Shown piece by piece: positions 11,803 through 26,600 of a DNA stretch of 64,000 bases. Each line of letters begins with the position of its first letter. The first letter of the stretch is position 1. Source of the stretch: Apostichopus japonicus. Taxonomy: Eukaryota > Echinodermata > Holothuroidea > Aspidochirotida > Stichopodidae. The notes beneath the pieces are model-generated. The model was not told the origin of the DNA. It made no database searches and worked only from the letters and a program-made list of their open reading frames with translations. A program made the translations under genes and the position numbers. The DNA is taken from positions 19,664,484-19,728,483 of the forward strand of contig NC_092564.1 in NCBI RefSeq assembly GCF_037975245.1, in the 5' to 3' direction.

Positions 11803-12989
11803 TGTCCTTAGGTTCAGTAGAATAGAGTCTGGTCCAATTCCGTGGTCATATGGTAACTTCAGCACTTCATACCTGCTATGCTAAGTATTCAAACGTCAAC
11901 CAGCAAATGCAAATCAATGAATACGTAAGATGTCCTTTCACCCTTTCACGTACATATGCTGTATTTTTTTTTACAAACATGAAATGAGGGTGTTTAACTA
12001 CATATCAATATAGATTATACTAGATATTAGCTTTGCTTTAATTGTTAAACTCTGAATATTCAAACTGTAAAACAATTGCACAAACTTAAGTACCCATGCA
12101 AAGAAATTTTATATCCATACAAATGTAAAAATCGTGATGAGATTAAAAAGCGATCAATTTCGTTTTAGTGCGAAAAACAATTGACATAATACACCTAGCC
12201 CAACACCTGAAATGGCAGCTTTCTCAGGTTGACAATTTCTGGCAAATTTGTATTCTTTCAGCTACAGAGAAGCAAATGCTGCACTGTGCAGGGTAGGCCA
12301 GTTTCATGCTCAAGCTGAAGTCTTAAGGGGCCTGGACCTTTTCAGGTGGAACATTTTGGACGGTTCTTTGTTGCCAGATTTTGGTCTGGTCCATCTGTTG
12401 AAATTGTCTTCACTCAGCTATTTTATTTTTTTTCAATCAGTTCTCCTGATCAATCAATCATTACCACATCCACTTACCAATAATTGTGTATGTTTATTTT
12501 GCTGCTATTAGGTTTAACTTACTCTTGGTTCTAGAAAATACAAAGGTTTCTACCTTATAAATACTGCAAAGCCCTTTGGAAATATGTTGTACCATTTGCT
12601 CAACTAATACTATTTCAGATCTAATTCAGCATGCTAACAAAGATCATCCTTTTTTACATTTTTGAAGTCTCCATCCATTCCAGATATATAAACATTTTAT
12701 ATGATGCACAGTTGTTGTTGTTCAGCAATCACACATCTGTAAAATCTCTCAGCTGTGTTAGTGATTACTAAAACTTAATATCCAATGTTAACTGTCACGC
12801 TAGATATTACACTAATCTCTAGCATTCATAATTAATATGAAATCCAATGTTAGTAAATTTTTGTTTTAATATGCTTATATTTCTTTCACTAAGATAATAC
12901 ACAAATACCTTGCTTAATAACAGTCTGAAAGCAATAGCACCAATAGAATGAACAGAGAATTGCCTTCTTTTCTTTGGGGGGGGGGGGAA
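11803..12989. other. Intergenic DNA downstream of EPG5
   Basis: AT-rich and no gene seen. Minus-strand poly-A-like hexamers occur (TTTATT in the + sequence near 12493, TTTAAT near 12864). Either could end EPG5 transcripts if the 3' UTR crosses the 45-bp array. Confidence 0.4.
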
Positions 12990-14192
12990 AGTAATTCATT
13001 CTTTTCTTCAGTGCCTAAACACGTCAGTCTGCGGAGTAATTCATTCTTTTCTTCAGTGCCTAAACACGTCAGTCTGCGGAGTAATTCATTCTTTTCTTCA
13101 GTGCCTAAACACGTCAGTCTGCGGAGTAATTCATTCTTTTCTTCAGTGCCTAAACACGTCAGTCTGCGGAGTAATTCATTCTTTTCTTCAGTGCCTAAAC
13201 ACGTCAGTCTGCGGAGTAATTCATTCTTTTCGTCAGTGCCTAAACACGTCAGTCTGTGGAGTAATTCATTCTTTTCGTCAGTGCCTCAACACGTCAGTCT
13301 GTGGAGTAATTCATTCTTTTCGACAGTGCCTGAACACGTCAGTTTGTGGAGTACTTCATTCTTTTCGACAGTGCCTGAACACGTCGGTCTGTGGAGTACT
13401 TCATTCTTTTCGACAGTGCCTAAACACGTCGGTCTGTGGAGTAATTCATTCTTTTCGACAGTGCCTAAACACGTCGGTCTGTGGAGCACTTCATTCTTCT
13501 CTTCAGTGCCTTAACACGTCATTCTTTGGAGTAATTCATTCTTTTCGACAGTGCCTAAACACGTCATTCTTTGGAGTAATTCATTCTTTTCGACAGTGCC
13601 TAAACACGTCAGTCTGTGGAGTACTTCATTCTATTCGTCAGTGCCTAAACACGTCGGTCTGTGGAGTAATTCATTCTTTTCGACAGTGCCTAAACACATC
13701 AGTCTGTGGAGTAATTCATTCTTTTCGACAGTGCCTAAACACGTCAGTCTGTGGAGCAATTCATTCTTTCGTCAGTGCCTAAACACGTCGGTCTGTGGAG
13801 TAATTCATTCTTTTCGACTGCCTAAACACGTGGGTCTGTGGAGTACTTCATTCTTTTTCGACAGTGCCTAAACACGTCAGTCTGTGGAGTACTTCATTCT
13901 TTTCGACAGTGCCTAAACACGTCAGTCTGTGGAGTAATTCATTCTTTTCGACAGTGCCTAAACACGTCAGTCTGTGGAGTACTTCATTCCTTTCGACAGT
14001 GCCTAAACACGTCGGTCTGTGGAGTAATTCATTCTTTTTTCGACAGTGCCTAAACACGTCAGTCTGTGGAGTAATTCATTCTTTTTGTCAGTGCCTGAAC
14101 ACGTCAGTCTGTGGAGTACTTCATTCTTCTCTTCAGTGCCTTAACACATCATTCTTTGGAGTAATTCATTCTTTTTGACAGTGCCTATACAA
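12990..14192. repeat. 45-bp minisatellite, about 26 units
   Basis: The unit begins AGTAATTCATTCTTTTC and contains AGTGCCTAAACACGTC. Early units are nearly identical (CTGCGG type); later ones diverge (CTGTGG, ATTCTTTGG). Because 45 is divisible by 3, a 15-residue repeat stays open on the + strand for long stretches; I regard this as an artefact. The array ends about 120 bp from the EPG5 stop codon. Confidence 0.93.
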
Positions 14193-14313
14193 GTAATTCC
14201 CAGCAAAACGGCATGCCACCCTTGTTCATTTCCGTTTCTCCAGTTTGCATGATAATTCAGTTACTATGGGGCGTGCAGCAAAACTGACAGATTCTCACAT
14301 GCAACTGAAATAC
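14193..14313 (-). other. EPG5: Proximal EPG5 3' UTR (inferred)
   Basis: Sequence directly after the EPG5 stop. No minus-strand AATAAA occurs here, so the 3' UTR probably extends into or past the 45-bp array. Confidence 0.4.
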
Positions 14314-14644
14314 TTATTTGGATGTTAGCAAGTCCAGACAATGAAAGTCTGGAAATAAATCCTTAACTAACTTTGAGACCAGCCAAGGTGTATCGGTGAT
14401 GCATTTAGTCGGATCTAGGATAATAAGCTTGATGGATTGGGTGTAAGCTTTCCACTGGGCGTATCCCTTGCTGCTTATCGCAGCATCCACTGCCTTGAGA
14501 GCATCTTTCGCGCTAGCAGACGGTCGTGGAATGTTCTGATTGGCTGCAGCATGCACAGGCTCATTGATTGCTCCCGGGTCGTGTGCTAGCAATCGTAACT
14601 TGCCATCTTGAGGTAGCTGCGCAAAAATGAAGCATGCGATGCAC
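14314..14644 (-). CDS. EPG5: EPG5 exon 42 (residues 2722-2831 plus stop)
   Basis: Begins [20 protein letters not shown] after acceptor cagccag, chosen over the AG 4 nt upstream by phase. Ends [21 protein letters not shown] with TAA at 14314-14316. The intron before it is almost entirely the 85-bp array. Confidence 0.88.
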
Positions 14645-17600
14645 CTGGCTGATAAACGAAACCTGATGCAAGAGAGAAATATGTAAAGGATAAGTGATCT
14701 CCCAGTATATCTGGAGTAACATTGTATAACAATGAACCACTGTACAATACAACACCATTAACAGAGGATGACATCTCCCAGTATATCTGGAGTGGCATGT
14801 CACCTTATGGTATAACAATGAACCACTGTACAATACACACCATTAACAGAGGATGACATCTCCCAGTATATCTGGAGTGGCATGTCACCTTATGGTATAA
14901 TAATGAACCACTGTACAACACAACACCATTAACAGAGGATGACATCTCCCAGTATATCTGGAGTGGCATGTCACCTTATGGTATAATAATGAACCACTGT
15001 ACAATACACACCATTAACAGAGGATGACATCTCCCAGTATATCTGGAGTGGCATGTCACCTTATGGTATCATAATGAAACACTGTACAACACACACCATT
15101 AACAGAGGATGACATCTCCCAGTATATCTGGAGTGGCATGTCACCTTATGGTATAATAATGAAACACTGTACAACACACACCATTAACAGACGATGACAT
15201 CTCCCAGTATATCTGGAGTGGCATGTCACCTTATGGTATAATAATGAAACACTGTACAACACATACCATTAACAGACGATGACATCTCCCAGTATATCTG
15301 GAGTGGCATGTCACCTTATGGTATAACAATGAACCACTGTACAATACAACACCATTAACAGAGGATGACATCTCCCAGTATATCTGTAGTGGCATGTCAC
15401 CTTATGGTATAATAATGAAACACTGTACAACACACACCATTAACAGAGGATGACATCTCCCAGTATATCTGGAGTGGCATGTCACCTTATGGTATAATAA
15501 TGAAACACTGTACAACACACACCATTAACAGACGATGACATCTCCCAGTATATCTGTAGTGGCATGTCACCTTATGGTATAATAATGAAACACTGTACAA
15601 CACACACCATTAACAGAGGATGACATCTCCCAGTATATCTGGAGTGGCATGTCACCTTATGGTATCATAATGAAACACTGTACAACACACACCATTAACA
15701 GACGATGACATCTCCCAGTATATCTGGAGTGGCATGTCACCTTATGGTATAATAATGAACCACTGTACACTACACACCATTAACAGAGGATGACATCTCC
15801 CAGTATATCTGGAGTGGCATGTCACCTTATGGTATAATAATGAAACACTGTACAACACACACCATTAACAGAGGATGACATCTCCCAGTATATCTGGAGT
15901 GGCATGTCACCTTATGGTATAATAATGAAACACTGTACAACACACACCATTAACAGACGATGACATCTCCCAGTATATCTGGAGTGGCATGTCACCTTAT
16001 GGTATAATAATGAAACACTGTACAACACACCATTAACAGAGGATGACATCTCCCAGTATATCTGGAGTGGCATGTCACCTTATGGTATCATAATGAAACA
16101 CTGTACAACACACACCATTAACAGACGATGACATCTCCCAGTATATCTGGAGTGGCATGTCACCTTATGGTATAATAATGATCCACTGTACAACACACAC
16201 CATTAACAGACGATGACATCTCCCAGTATATCTGGAGTGGCATGTCACCTTATGGTATAATAATGAACCACTGTACAATACACACCATTAACAGAGGATG
16301 ACATCTCCCAGTATATCTGGAGTGGCATGTCACCTTATGGTATAATAATGAACCACTGTACAATACACACCATTAACAGAGGATGACATCTCCCAGTATA
16401 TCTGGAGTGGCATGTCACCTTATGGTATAACAATGAACCACTGTACAATACAACACCATTAACAGAGGATGACATCTCCCAGTATATCTGTAGTGGCATG
16501 TCACCTTATGGTATAACAATGATCCACTGTACAACACACAATTAACAGAGGATGACATCTCCCAGTATATCTGGAGTGGCATGTCACCTTATGGTATCAT
16601 AATGAAACACTGTACAACACACACCATTAACAGACGATGACATCTCCCAGTATATCTGGAGTGGCATGTCACCTTATGGTATAATAATGATCCACTGTAC
16701 AACACACACCATTAACAGAGGATGACATCTCCCAGTATATCTGGAGTGGCATGTCACCTTATGGTATAATAATGAACCACTGTACAATACACACCATTAA
16801 CAGAGGATGACATCTCCCAGTATATCTGGAGTGGCATGTCACCTTATGGTATAATAATGAACCACTGTACAATACACACCATTAACAGAGGATGACATCT
16901 CCCAGTATATCTGGAGTGGCATGTCACCTTATGGTATAACAATGAACCACTGTACAATACAACACCATTAACAGAGGATGACATCTCCCAGTATATCTGT
17001 AGTGGCATGTCACCTTATGGTATCATAATAAGACTCTGTACAACACACACCATTAACAGAGGATGACATCTCCCAGTATATCTGGAGTGGCATGTCACCT
17101 TATGCTATCATAATGAAACACTGTACAACACACACCATTAACAGACGATGACATCTCCCAGTATATCTGGAGTGGCATGTCACCTTATGGTATAATAATG
17201 AAACACTGTACAACACACCATTAACAGAGGATGACATCTCCCAGTATATCTGGAGTGGCATGTCACCTTATGGTATAATAATGAAACACTGTACAACACA
17301 CACCATTAACAGACGATGACATCTCCCAGTATATCTGGAGTGGCATGTCACCTTATGGTATAATAATGAAACACTGTACAACACACACCATTAACAGACG
17401 ATGACATCTCCCAGTATATCTGTAGTGGCATGTCACCTTATGGTATAACAATGATCCACTGTACAACACACAATTAACAGAGGATGACATCTCCCAGTAT
17501 ATCTGGAGTGGCATGTCACCTTATGGTATCATAATGAAACACTGTACAACACACACCATTAACAGACGATGACATCTCCCAGTATATCTGTAGTGGCATG

Positions 17601-20600
17601 TCACCTTATGGTATCATAATGAAACACTGTACAACACACACCATTAACAGAGGATGACATCTCCCAGTATATCTGGAGTGGCATGTCACCTTATGGTATA
17701 ATAATGAAACACTGTACAACACACACCATTAACAGAGGATGACATCTCCCAGTATATCTGGAGTGGCATGTCACCTTATGGTATCATAATGAAACACTGT
17801 ACAATACACACCATTAACAGAGGATGACATCTCCCAGTATATCTGGAGTGGCATGTCACCTTATGGTATAATAATGAACCACTGTACAATACACACCATT
17901 AACAGAGGATGACATCTCCCAGAACAATGTCAGACTGTAAAACGTCCTATGTCACCGTTTCCTATGATGACATAACTGTTCATCATTGTAAAACACCAAA
18001 TGAAATGTCATCTTCCAGTATGATTTCAGACTGTTACACACTGGTGCATTACTACAGTGGTGTGTTTACTATCACTCGTTATTCAAGTAACACACCAGTC
18101 ATAGAAATAGACAGAATGGTGACCACTCACTTGAAAGACAACTCCGACTTGCTCCCTAATCCTATTGCACCGAGCAGTCCAGTCGAGGAACGGTCTTCTC
18201 CGACTTGAGACAAGAAACTAGCAAAAGTGTTGAGTATTTGGGTGATTTTCCACAGCGGTATTCCAAACTGTACCAGACGATTGCATAGCTCCAATGCCTT
18301 GTGACACCACAGGAAGATTTCATGTTCCTGGGCTGGACTGCTTGAAAAATGGGTGGAAAACAAATATTTAATGTTTCATGAGGAAAACTCAATTTTCAAA
18401 TGCTCTTATCAGAACACATAGGGTCTTTTATTTCTGTAATTCTGCTAAATGACAATTCACTGATTGGGGAACATTTTGTTTCCACCATATTTCATTGCTA
18501 TTCATAAGTGAACAAACTGGAGAGTGAATTCATTAACCTAAATCTATTTGCTTGGACAAGTTTTGCAGAACAGACTAGACGCCACATGTCAATTTTTTCT
18601 TCGATTTCATCAATTTACTCATGCTTAGTAAGTAGACAAAAGAATGGGGTTTTTTTTATAGCTAATACGAAATTCCCTAAGCTGGTTTTTTCCCCCCTTT
18701 GTTTTTGTCAGGCTGTGAAAAAACTTAAAGAGTTAAAAGCTATATCGCACTTACGTTAATTTACAAGTTGCAGTCCAATTGGTCAGTTTGTTCAGTAATG
18801 TATATTCATCATCCACCGATTGACACTGAGTGAGCTGTTGCGACATGTATGCAAATAAGGTCAGGAAAGCGTTGCATTCTTTGCATTCCGCCACAAAGGC
18901 ATCATGGGATAGCTCGGGAAGTTGTAACACGGATACGACCGCTGCCCAACCGTGGGATGAATCCTCTGGCGAGCTGAAGTTATCTGATGAAGGAGAGCAA
19001 AATGAGAAAGAGAAAAGAATGTTTAGAAGCTGCTTTGAGATGTGGCAACATCTCCTACTGCTGCCTGAAAGTATATTTCAGTACAGAAAGTTTAAAATTG
19101 GTTTTCTGATGACAAAACAATGTATAACTTATACTGAAAAGAAGAAAAATATTCCACATTGCTAGTTGAATAATACCCCCATCTCTATATCTTTGCCCCT
19201 GACTCAAGATATGCTTGATGGAATGAATGGCTGAAAAATTGGCTACTCCTGGAAGTTGGATCACAGTAGGGTGGTGGTCTGAGATATCATCTGGGTATCA
19301 GATATTCAATTAGCTTTAATTAGGCTAAAGTAATCTTCTTGTTGATTTATCCTTGAGACCTGATAAACTTGGAATGTTTGCTTAGCTGTCAAAGTTTTTT
19401 GTAAAAACAAATATTTTTATCCTCCGTGGATAAATCATTGATAATTTAATCGGGGAAAGTCAGCCAACCTTGGCCTCGTCCTACCAACGGCTCCTAGGAG
19501 ATAAACTCTAAAAATGATGAATGACGATGACCACCCACTACGTGTGTCTGGACAACACAGTGTTCTCTCGGAATGGTAGGATGAGGCTGCTGTTGGCCAG
19601 TACAAATAGGCACCCCTCTTCTTTTATTCCACAATGTATAAAACTTCATAATTTAAATTTTAAACGCTAATTTGTCACTGTGTACTATTTTTATGTCTGC
19701 TTTGTTTATTTGTTCTTGCCCTTTTGTAACATTTTAGTGTATTTTTTTAATACTGTGTTTATGCGAGCATTCAGTTACCCTTTGTGGGGTTTAATAAAGT
19801 TTATCTTATCTTATCTTATAGCAACTTGTACATGCCTTACTGCTGCATTTTCATCGCAAGACAAGCTTAATACCTTAACAAAAGTAGTCTTCATCTGAAA
19901 GTAAACATAGTCACGTAGCCTCAACCTCCACCAAGTCCACCATAATTTCCATCTTATATTTCGTGCTAAATCTCGTCCAAGTCATTAATTAAATGCACCG
20001 ACAGCCAGTTGATAACACATTTCAGGGCAAAACCAAAAGAATGCAAGCATTCAAAGAGCAACAATAATTCCACTTGTTATGTTAATTGAAACCAGTTCAT
20101 TTCATGTTCAGTGTAATATCTGTCTAATCTACATAGTAAATCAAACAGTTACCACCTGCATCAACTACAACCCTGGCAAATGGTATTGTCAATATAATCT
20201 GTATATAAATTTGTCCACAACAAAAACCTTTTTCCAATCATTTTTTCTGCCATCTCCCAATTCGTGCTCCTGTAGTTACAAACTAGTCGGTCATTTTACA
20301 TAGAATTGTACGACCATATTCGATGTAGAAGGGGATACAAGGGAAAATAAAGTCGATTTCAGAACTGAAAGATGAACATGTGATCCCCCAACGTACAATT
20401 ACTAAAAATAAAAACAGATTATTTGGGCGATTGACAGTACCTGACTTGAAGTGAGCTTCCAGACTCAGTTCCACGAGATCGGCCATGAATTTGGTAGATG
20501 CAATTGAGAGGCAGGACGCTGTCACCATGTTCAGCGCCATCCTGCTGTCGGAACAGATGTACAACCAAGACTTCAATGCCTTGAGGATGGTCTGTGGTGC

Positions 20601-23600
20601 ACCGTAGAGGGGCGAGGCATTATTTAACAAGCCTACCACTATGGACAGGAGCAGGACGACTTCACTGCTGGATTCTTTACTGTCTCCACCTGACGGGATA
20701 ATACGGGGAAGAAACAAAAAAATTCATAAATCATTAGTTTAACCCAATGGAAATATATACACAAACACAGGATAATAGGGGGAGAAAAAAAAACACATAA
20801 ATCATTAGTTTAACCCAAAGAAATTTATACACAAACTTCTCTGGCAGAGCAAATTTCGGGCACTTATTCATTAACCGTTGCTAAAAAATAAGACCCTGCT
20901 AAAGTTGCCAATGCTCGGGTGTCACATGATCATTCTTTCCTTGCGTGATTTCCTGTTCACCCAAGTAAATAAATGGCTTGACGATCTGTTAACACAGGCT
21001 GGATGGCTACTTTAGCAATTATCTTTTTTGTGTATGTAAATAGATGTACATCCACTCACACCTTTCACTCACACCATTCACACCTTTCACACCACACACA
21101 CCACTCACCCCTCATACACTTACACCTTTCCATGCACCTTTATCACACTTGTGGTGCTTGTTTCATCATTATCGTTGCTTACGATCTGCTTGAGACATCT
21201 ATTCGACTGCTGTCGGGGTACCTGCTTGCGTGAATAAGTTTCTTACTAAATCACTAATTGGGAACTACAAGAAATAGTGCAGTGTAAAATGGGGAACTAC
21301 AAGAAATAGTGCAGTGTAAAATGGGGAACTACAAGAAATAGTGCAGTGTAAAATGGTGTAGTGTAAACTGGGGATCACCAGCCACAAATTCACCAACAAC
21401 AGACAGGTCATCATCATGATATCTTTCATCTGCATTTATACCTCGAAAATACTCTCAGTGGCTGATGGGAGCTTCTTTTTTTTTCTCCTGAAATTTTGTA
21501 AAAAGTTGGTTCATCATACCTCTGGATGAATAAATCTGAACATCTTTCAGCATCTGTTGGACCGGTTGGATGAAGTCATTCTGCCTCACGTCTCTCCTCT
21601 CCGAGCATTTACATAAGAGGCTGACCACCATGTTGATGTAGGACCTCTGCTTCATCAGGGAGAAATCTTCTGGTGGTGACGAAGGACCCATCCCGGCTAC
21701 AGAACGCATCAACCTGGTAGTACGGTTTAATATTAAGAGCGTACAAACATTGTTCAGAGACAGATTAAGGAAGCTTTATGTAGATATCAATTTGTCAAAT
21801 GTTAATTATTAAAAATTTATATTTAAAGGAAATTCTTTCAATTTGTGACTGAGTTGATAAAGAACTTCCAAGATCAGCAGTTCTTCAGATTATTAAACAC
21901 AACACTGTCTAAACTACTCTTTTATTTCTTCTGCATGACCCAAACACCAACAATGAAACACTAAACAACAGAGCATATATGATTTGTTGTTCACACACTA
22001 CTAAACTACCATACTAACATAAAACTACCATATTTGAATACCACCAACTTCCAAAAATTTGGATCCAACTTGTTTAAACCTTTGTGCTAATAGCCCTGAA
22101 CTGGAACTCAAAAGAAAAATAACTGTACATGTATGCTCAGATAGAATAATGAAAACCAGCCTCTAACTTTGATTTAAACTAGAAAATATTTTAATTTCTG
22201 TCCTTCTGGTTGGTATCCATTGCTTCATCCTGCCAACATTACTAGTGATGAAATCATTACACATTGCTCTGGAGAATCTGTGTCTGTAATTGGTCAAATG
22301 TTTCATATTTTCAAGCTTCTACTGGTCATTTTCAAATCGATAGTCGGTCAAGTTAAAAGGATTGCCTTAAAAATGTGGTGACACTGATGGTGGAGAATAA
22401 AATTTAAATTTAAAAAAATGGAAAACAATGTTGACTTCTTTTTCTATGTAAACAGAGCAAGACTTTACCGTAAATTGTAGCCTCGTTGCTGAAAGACGCA
22501 GGAGGGATTGCTCTGTTCCAGAAGCCAACTGACGGCTGTATTGAAGGAATTATCATCCACAAATGACCAGGGAAAGTGCTCGGCTTCCTCAAATAGCTGC
22601 ATCAGATTCCGTCCCTAGAACAGAAAAAGTTATCGTGCTGTTAATCATTCGACTCACTGTGTGGTTTTTCACTTAAAGGCATTGAAGACTCGCCCCAAAC
22701 TGCGTGCGGCCATCTGAAAAAGTTAGCTTTCTGTTGCTTGCTGTATGTACTGACTGTACACTAGTGTCTAATTACCGACGGTAGCAAGCTGTGTGTGTAT
22801 TTTCTGCGATCGATGGTGGTGTTTAACACTTCTATTACACCTCATTCGAAACTAGGTCAGATTACCTTTAAGGGTCCGGAGACTTCACGGCATATTTATT
22901 ACTGGAAACAAAGACCTTTTTTTTTTTTTTCACCAGAACATCATCTTCGGGTGTATTTTATATATGTAGGTCAAACAGTTTGCAAACAAAAAAATATGAA
23001 AGAGCATGTTTCTGTTTGTCACAATACTGAAGGTACAGATTTTGGAAATATTAATAAGATAGATCTGTTGACAACCGTGGTGAAATTTGTAACGGAACAT
23101 CTTAATCCCACACAAATATGCATAATACCTTTGCCACGTTGGTGTAATGACAGACGTTCACGAAATACAAAAGGAATACTACCAAACCATATATTTTTGT
23201 ATCAACCACCCTCCTCCTCAATACTCATTGACCCTCGACACCCCCGGCCCTCAACACCACCCTGGCCCTCAATACCCCCCAAGAAAATTTGGCAGTTTCC
23301 TGTTGATAGATTGAAACAATATTAAAAGACTGTAAACAAGACAAATGCCTCCCATTGAACCACATTTCTTAGAACTCAATTCATTTTCGCTGTCAAAATA
23401 GTATCACTTTCGGATTTATTCGAAGCATATTTCCTAGGGCACTAGTATAAGATGCACGATGCACAAATCTGTTCCTCCGTACCTCGGACTGAGTCAGGCT
23501 CATCTGGTTGGCAAAGATGAGTAAGAGGTTGAGCAGATAGGAGACGGTCTGGTTGGCGATGCGCAGTCCCTCTGGATCCGTCCGCTGACAACGAGCTTGC

Positions 23601-26600
23601 AGGATATCCTTCCACTTGATCTGCTGAAAGACTTCTGCCAGAAACATGAGGCTTACAACCGAAGCCTTAGCATTGTAAATCTGAGGAGAAATCCATGCAA
23701 CTATTATCATACCGACAGGAAGAGAGAATTCTATACAAAACTGACGGCGAGTATTTCAACGATCGTAGAGATAGACACGCATTATAACATTGGGATGGTC
23801 CCTTCCCAACCCCCCAACTGACACCCTCCCCTACCCACCACTACTATTCTTACTGTTCATAGTATTTGTTTTCCTTGTTTTCCTTTTCCACGTCTATGAA
23901 TGTAATAATCATTATTTACTACAGCCTTTCCATTCATCTTTTCATTTTTTTCCATTATGGAGTAAATACATGAAGTATGTTTTAAATACCCTGAAGGAAG
24001 TCCAATTCATGATTCTGTTTCTCTTTATTCTTTGTATGGTCACAGGCGTGCCACTTTCATTTCTACATTTTAGTCGCAAACAATATATACATTCCTAATT
24101 TTCACATTCAGTTTGAACAAATGAGATACACGGTAGCGTGCGGCCAGCGGACTGCATGCGGCCAGCGGACTGCATGCGGCCAGCGGACTGCATGCGGCCA
24201 GCGGACTGCATGAGGCCAGCGAACTGCATGCGGCCAGCAGACAGCTTTGAAAACGAGTTAACGTGGGTTGGAGACCCATATCCTACAGTAAGGGGGATAC
24301 TAAAAGTGTACTTTGAGGAGTTGGAATATAACCTCCTACTTTTGATATGATATTTAAACCTTGATACATGGACGACATGTACAACTTTCTGATATTTTAT
24401 TTCCCATATGTCATGAATCCCTCTACACCACGGGAGTAGGTGTGAATCCCTCTACACCTCGCCACACAGTCTACAGTCTACGGTCTACAGTCTACGCCAC
24501 ACAGTCTACAGGAGTAGGTGTGAATCCCTCTACACCACGCCACACAGTCTACAGTGTGGCGGCATGTGCATTTGAGTACCAAATTTCACTACAGCCAGCC
24601 AATTCAATTTTGCTTGCGCCCACGTTGCAGGTATAGAGACGGAATAAATTACCTGGACCATGGACTTCATATTGGTGAGGTCTGGCAGCAAGTCACCCCA
24701 AGGCAATGACAATAACTCCTTGTGATAAACCTCAAGAACATGGCTGGGTACCGATGGTAGCAACAGCTCCGTTACGTAATAGTTCCAGACCAGATTCAGA
24801 AGGATGGAGTACGACGGCGTGTATTTCTCTGGATATAAAAACGACAAATCAAAATCAATATCATAATGACAATTGAAAAGTAATTCCATTTGTGATTTCT
24901 TTACTTACATCCATAATCAAAAAAATAAAATTGTAAAAAGTAACTTGTATCTTTACAACTATTTTTTGTAGGTCATTTTAAGCAAACGGAAAAGGCCATA
25001 CCACTTATCTTCTGATGGCAAGAGCGCATGCAGAGAACGAATATCTTCATCATACAGGAAGCAGCAATCTCATCCCCTGCGGACCAAGGGCTTAACACCT
25101 GGACCTCTTGAATTCTGTCGGACAATAAACATAATTATGAATCGTGCAGAACAGGAAAAAATGAACAGAGACCTCAAAAAAAAGTTTGAAAATGAGGAGG
25201 GGTGGGGGGGGGGTGAAACCAGGATGCAAGATGAATGTTCAGTGTTGTTGAAATTGATGCCTACATCCAATTCCAATGTGAAAATACATTACTGCAAACA
25301 TTATTGGGGGGGGAAGGGCATGAAGTTTGCAGTGCTATGCTAATTAGTACTGAGTATTACCCACTTTCTTTGTCACAAAAACTTGTACTATAAAAGAAAC
25401 TATTTCAAAGTAATTCATAGTGCTTGGAACGTGATAGACACCCAAGGATTTCCAAGTACTTACAAAAATATACATGAAGTACTTGGTATTTAGACAGAAG
25501 TGCCATCCTATAAAACTAGATCTGGATTCCGTTGGTGCAAGATGTTTTATAATTTATCTCTTTACTTTGAAGAACAACGAGCGATACCGTTCACAATAAA
25601 TGTATCGCAAGTATCCACTATCTACTACAGTGGATATGTCCGTACCCTGTCGTACCCGCAAATATATCTAATAACAAAAAGACCCTTCCTTTAGGGTATA
25701 TAAAACTCGATGGGGTTGGGTCAATTTACTACCTTGCAGACTACAAGCGATGTTATTATTCGATACTGTGGATGATGTTAGTATGAATGGTTTCAAGGGC
25801 TAGATACTTTCCCCTACATTTAGAGAAAAATGAAATAACTAATTTTCAGTCTATCGTAACGGTTGAAAATGTGATAACGACGACCACAGACACGCAGACT
25901 TTCTAATTCTAAGATAAATACTTTGAGCCGCCCACTTACCCTGATGGTGGAATCAAAGGCCGTATCCACGGTGAAAACATGGTGCACAGTGACGACCACA
26001 GGCTCAGAATGGCTTTAAAAATTAGAAGGGGGGGGGAAAAATTAATTAACATTCAATAAAATTGTTCAAGGATGTTCAAAGAAGGGGAAACAATTAAACA
26101 AAAGCATGCAAACATTTTGACACATACTGAGTCAATCAAAATTCTGACATGAAGAAAAAAGTGCCATAATGAGAACACTGTTAGAATGTAACACAAAGTC
26201 AACATGTTAACAGCAATCAATATCATGAAACAACTTTATCTTAACATCATCTATCAATTTATGGTGTGACATCCTGCTCCACTACTTTTCTACACCAATC
26301 TTCCTCCATCCAATACCCCACCATCCTCAACCCACAATGCATCCATCCATCCATCCTCCATCCATCCTCCACGCATCTGCCATCAATCCTCCACTCATAC
26401 TCTACCCATCCTCCAACCTCCCACAACCACCCTCCCCCCAGCTTCCTATCACCCTCTACCCAACCACCATCCATACACTTCAACCCATCATCCATCCATC
26501 CATCCTTTCATCTTCCATCCATCCTCCATCCATATGCCATCCACCTACACCCACCTTCCACCCAACCTCCACCCACCCATTTTCCATCCATCCATCTTCC

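Noticed and set aside
12948-13514. 188-codon open frame with a 15-residue repeat (SNSFFSSVPKHVSL)
   Set aside because: Follows directly from a 45-bp minisatellite whose unit length is divisible by 3. The reverse strand is also open, and there is no signal peptide, splice structure or family match.
12990-17922. Regularly spaced repeats resembling a CRISPR array
   Set aside because: Units are directly adjacent without unique spacers, in a eukaryotic genome; they are mini- and satellite arrays.
22795-23325. 176-codon + strand frame in EPG5 intron 36
   Set aside because: Crosses a poly-T run (poly-Phe) and a CCCTC-rich end, no domain recognised, antisense within an intron.
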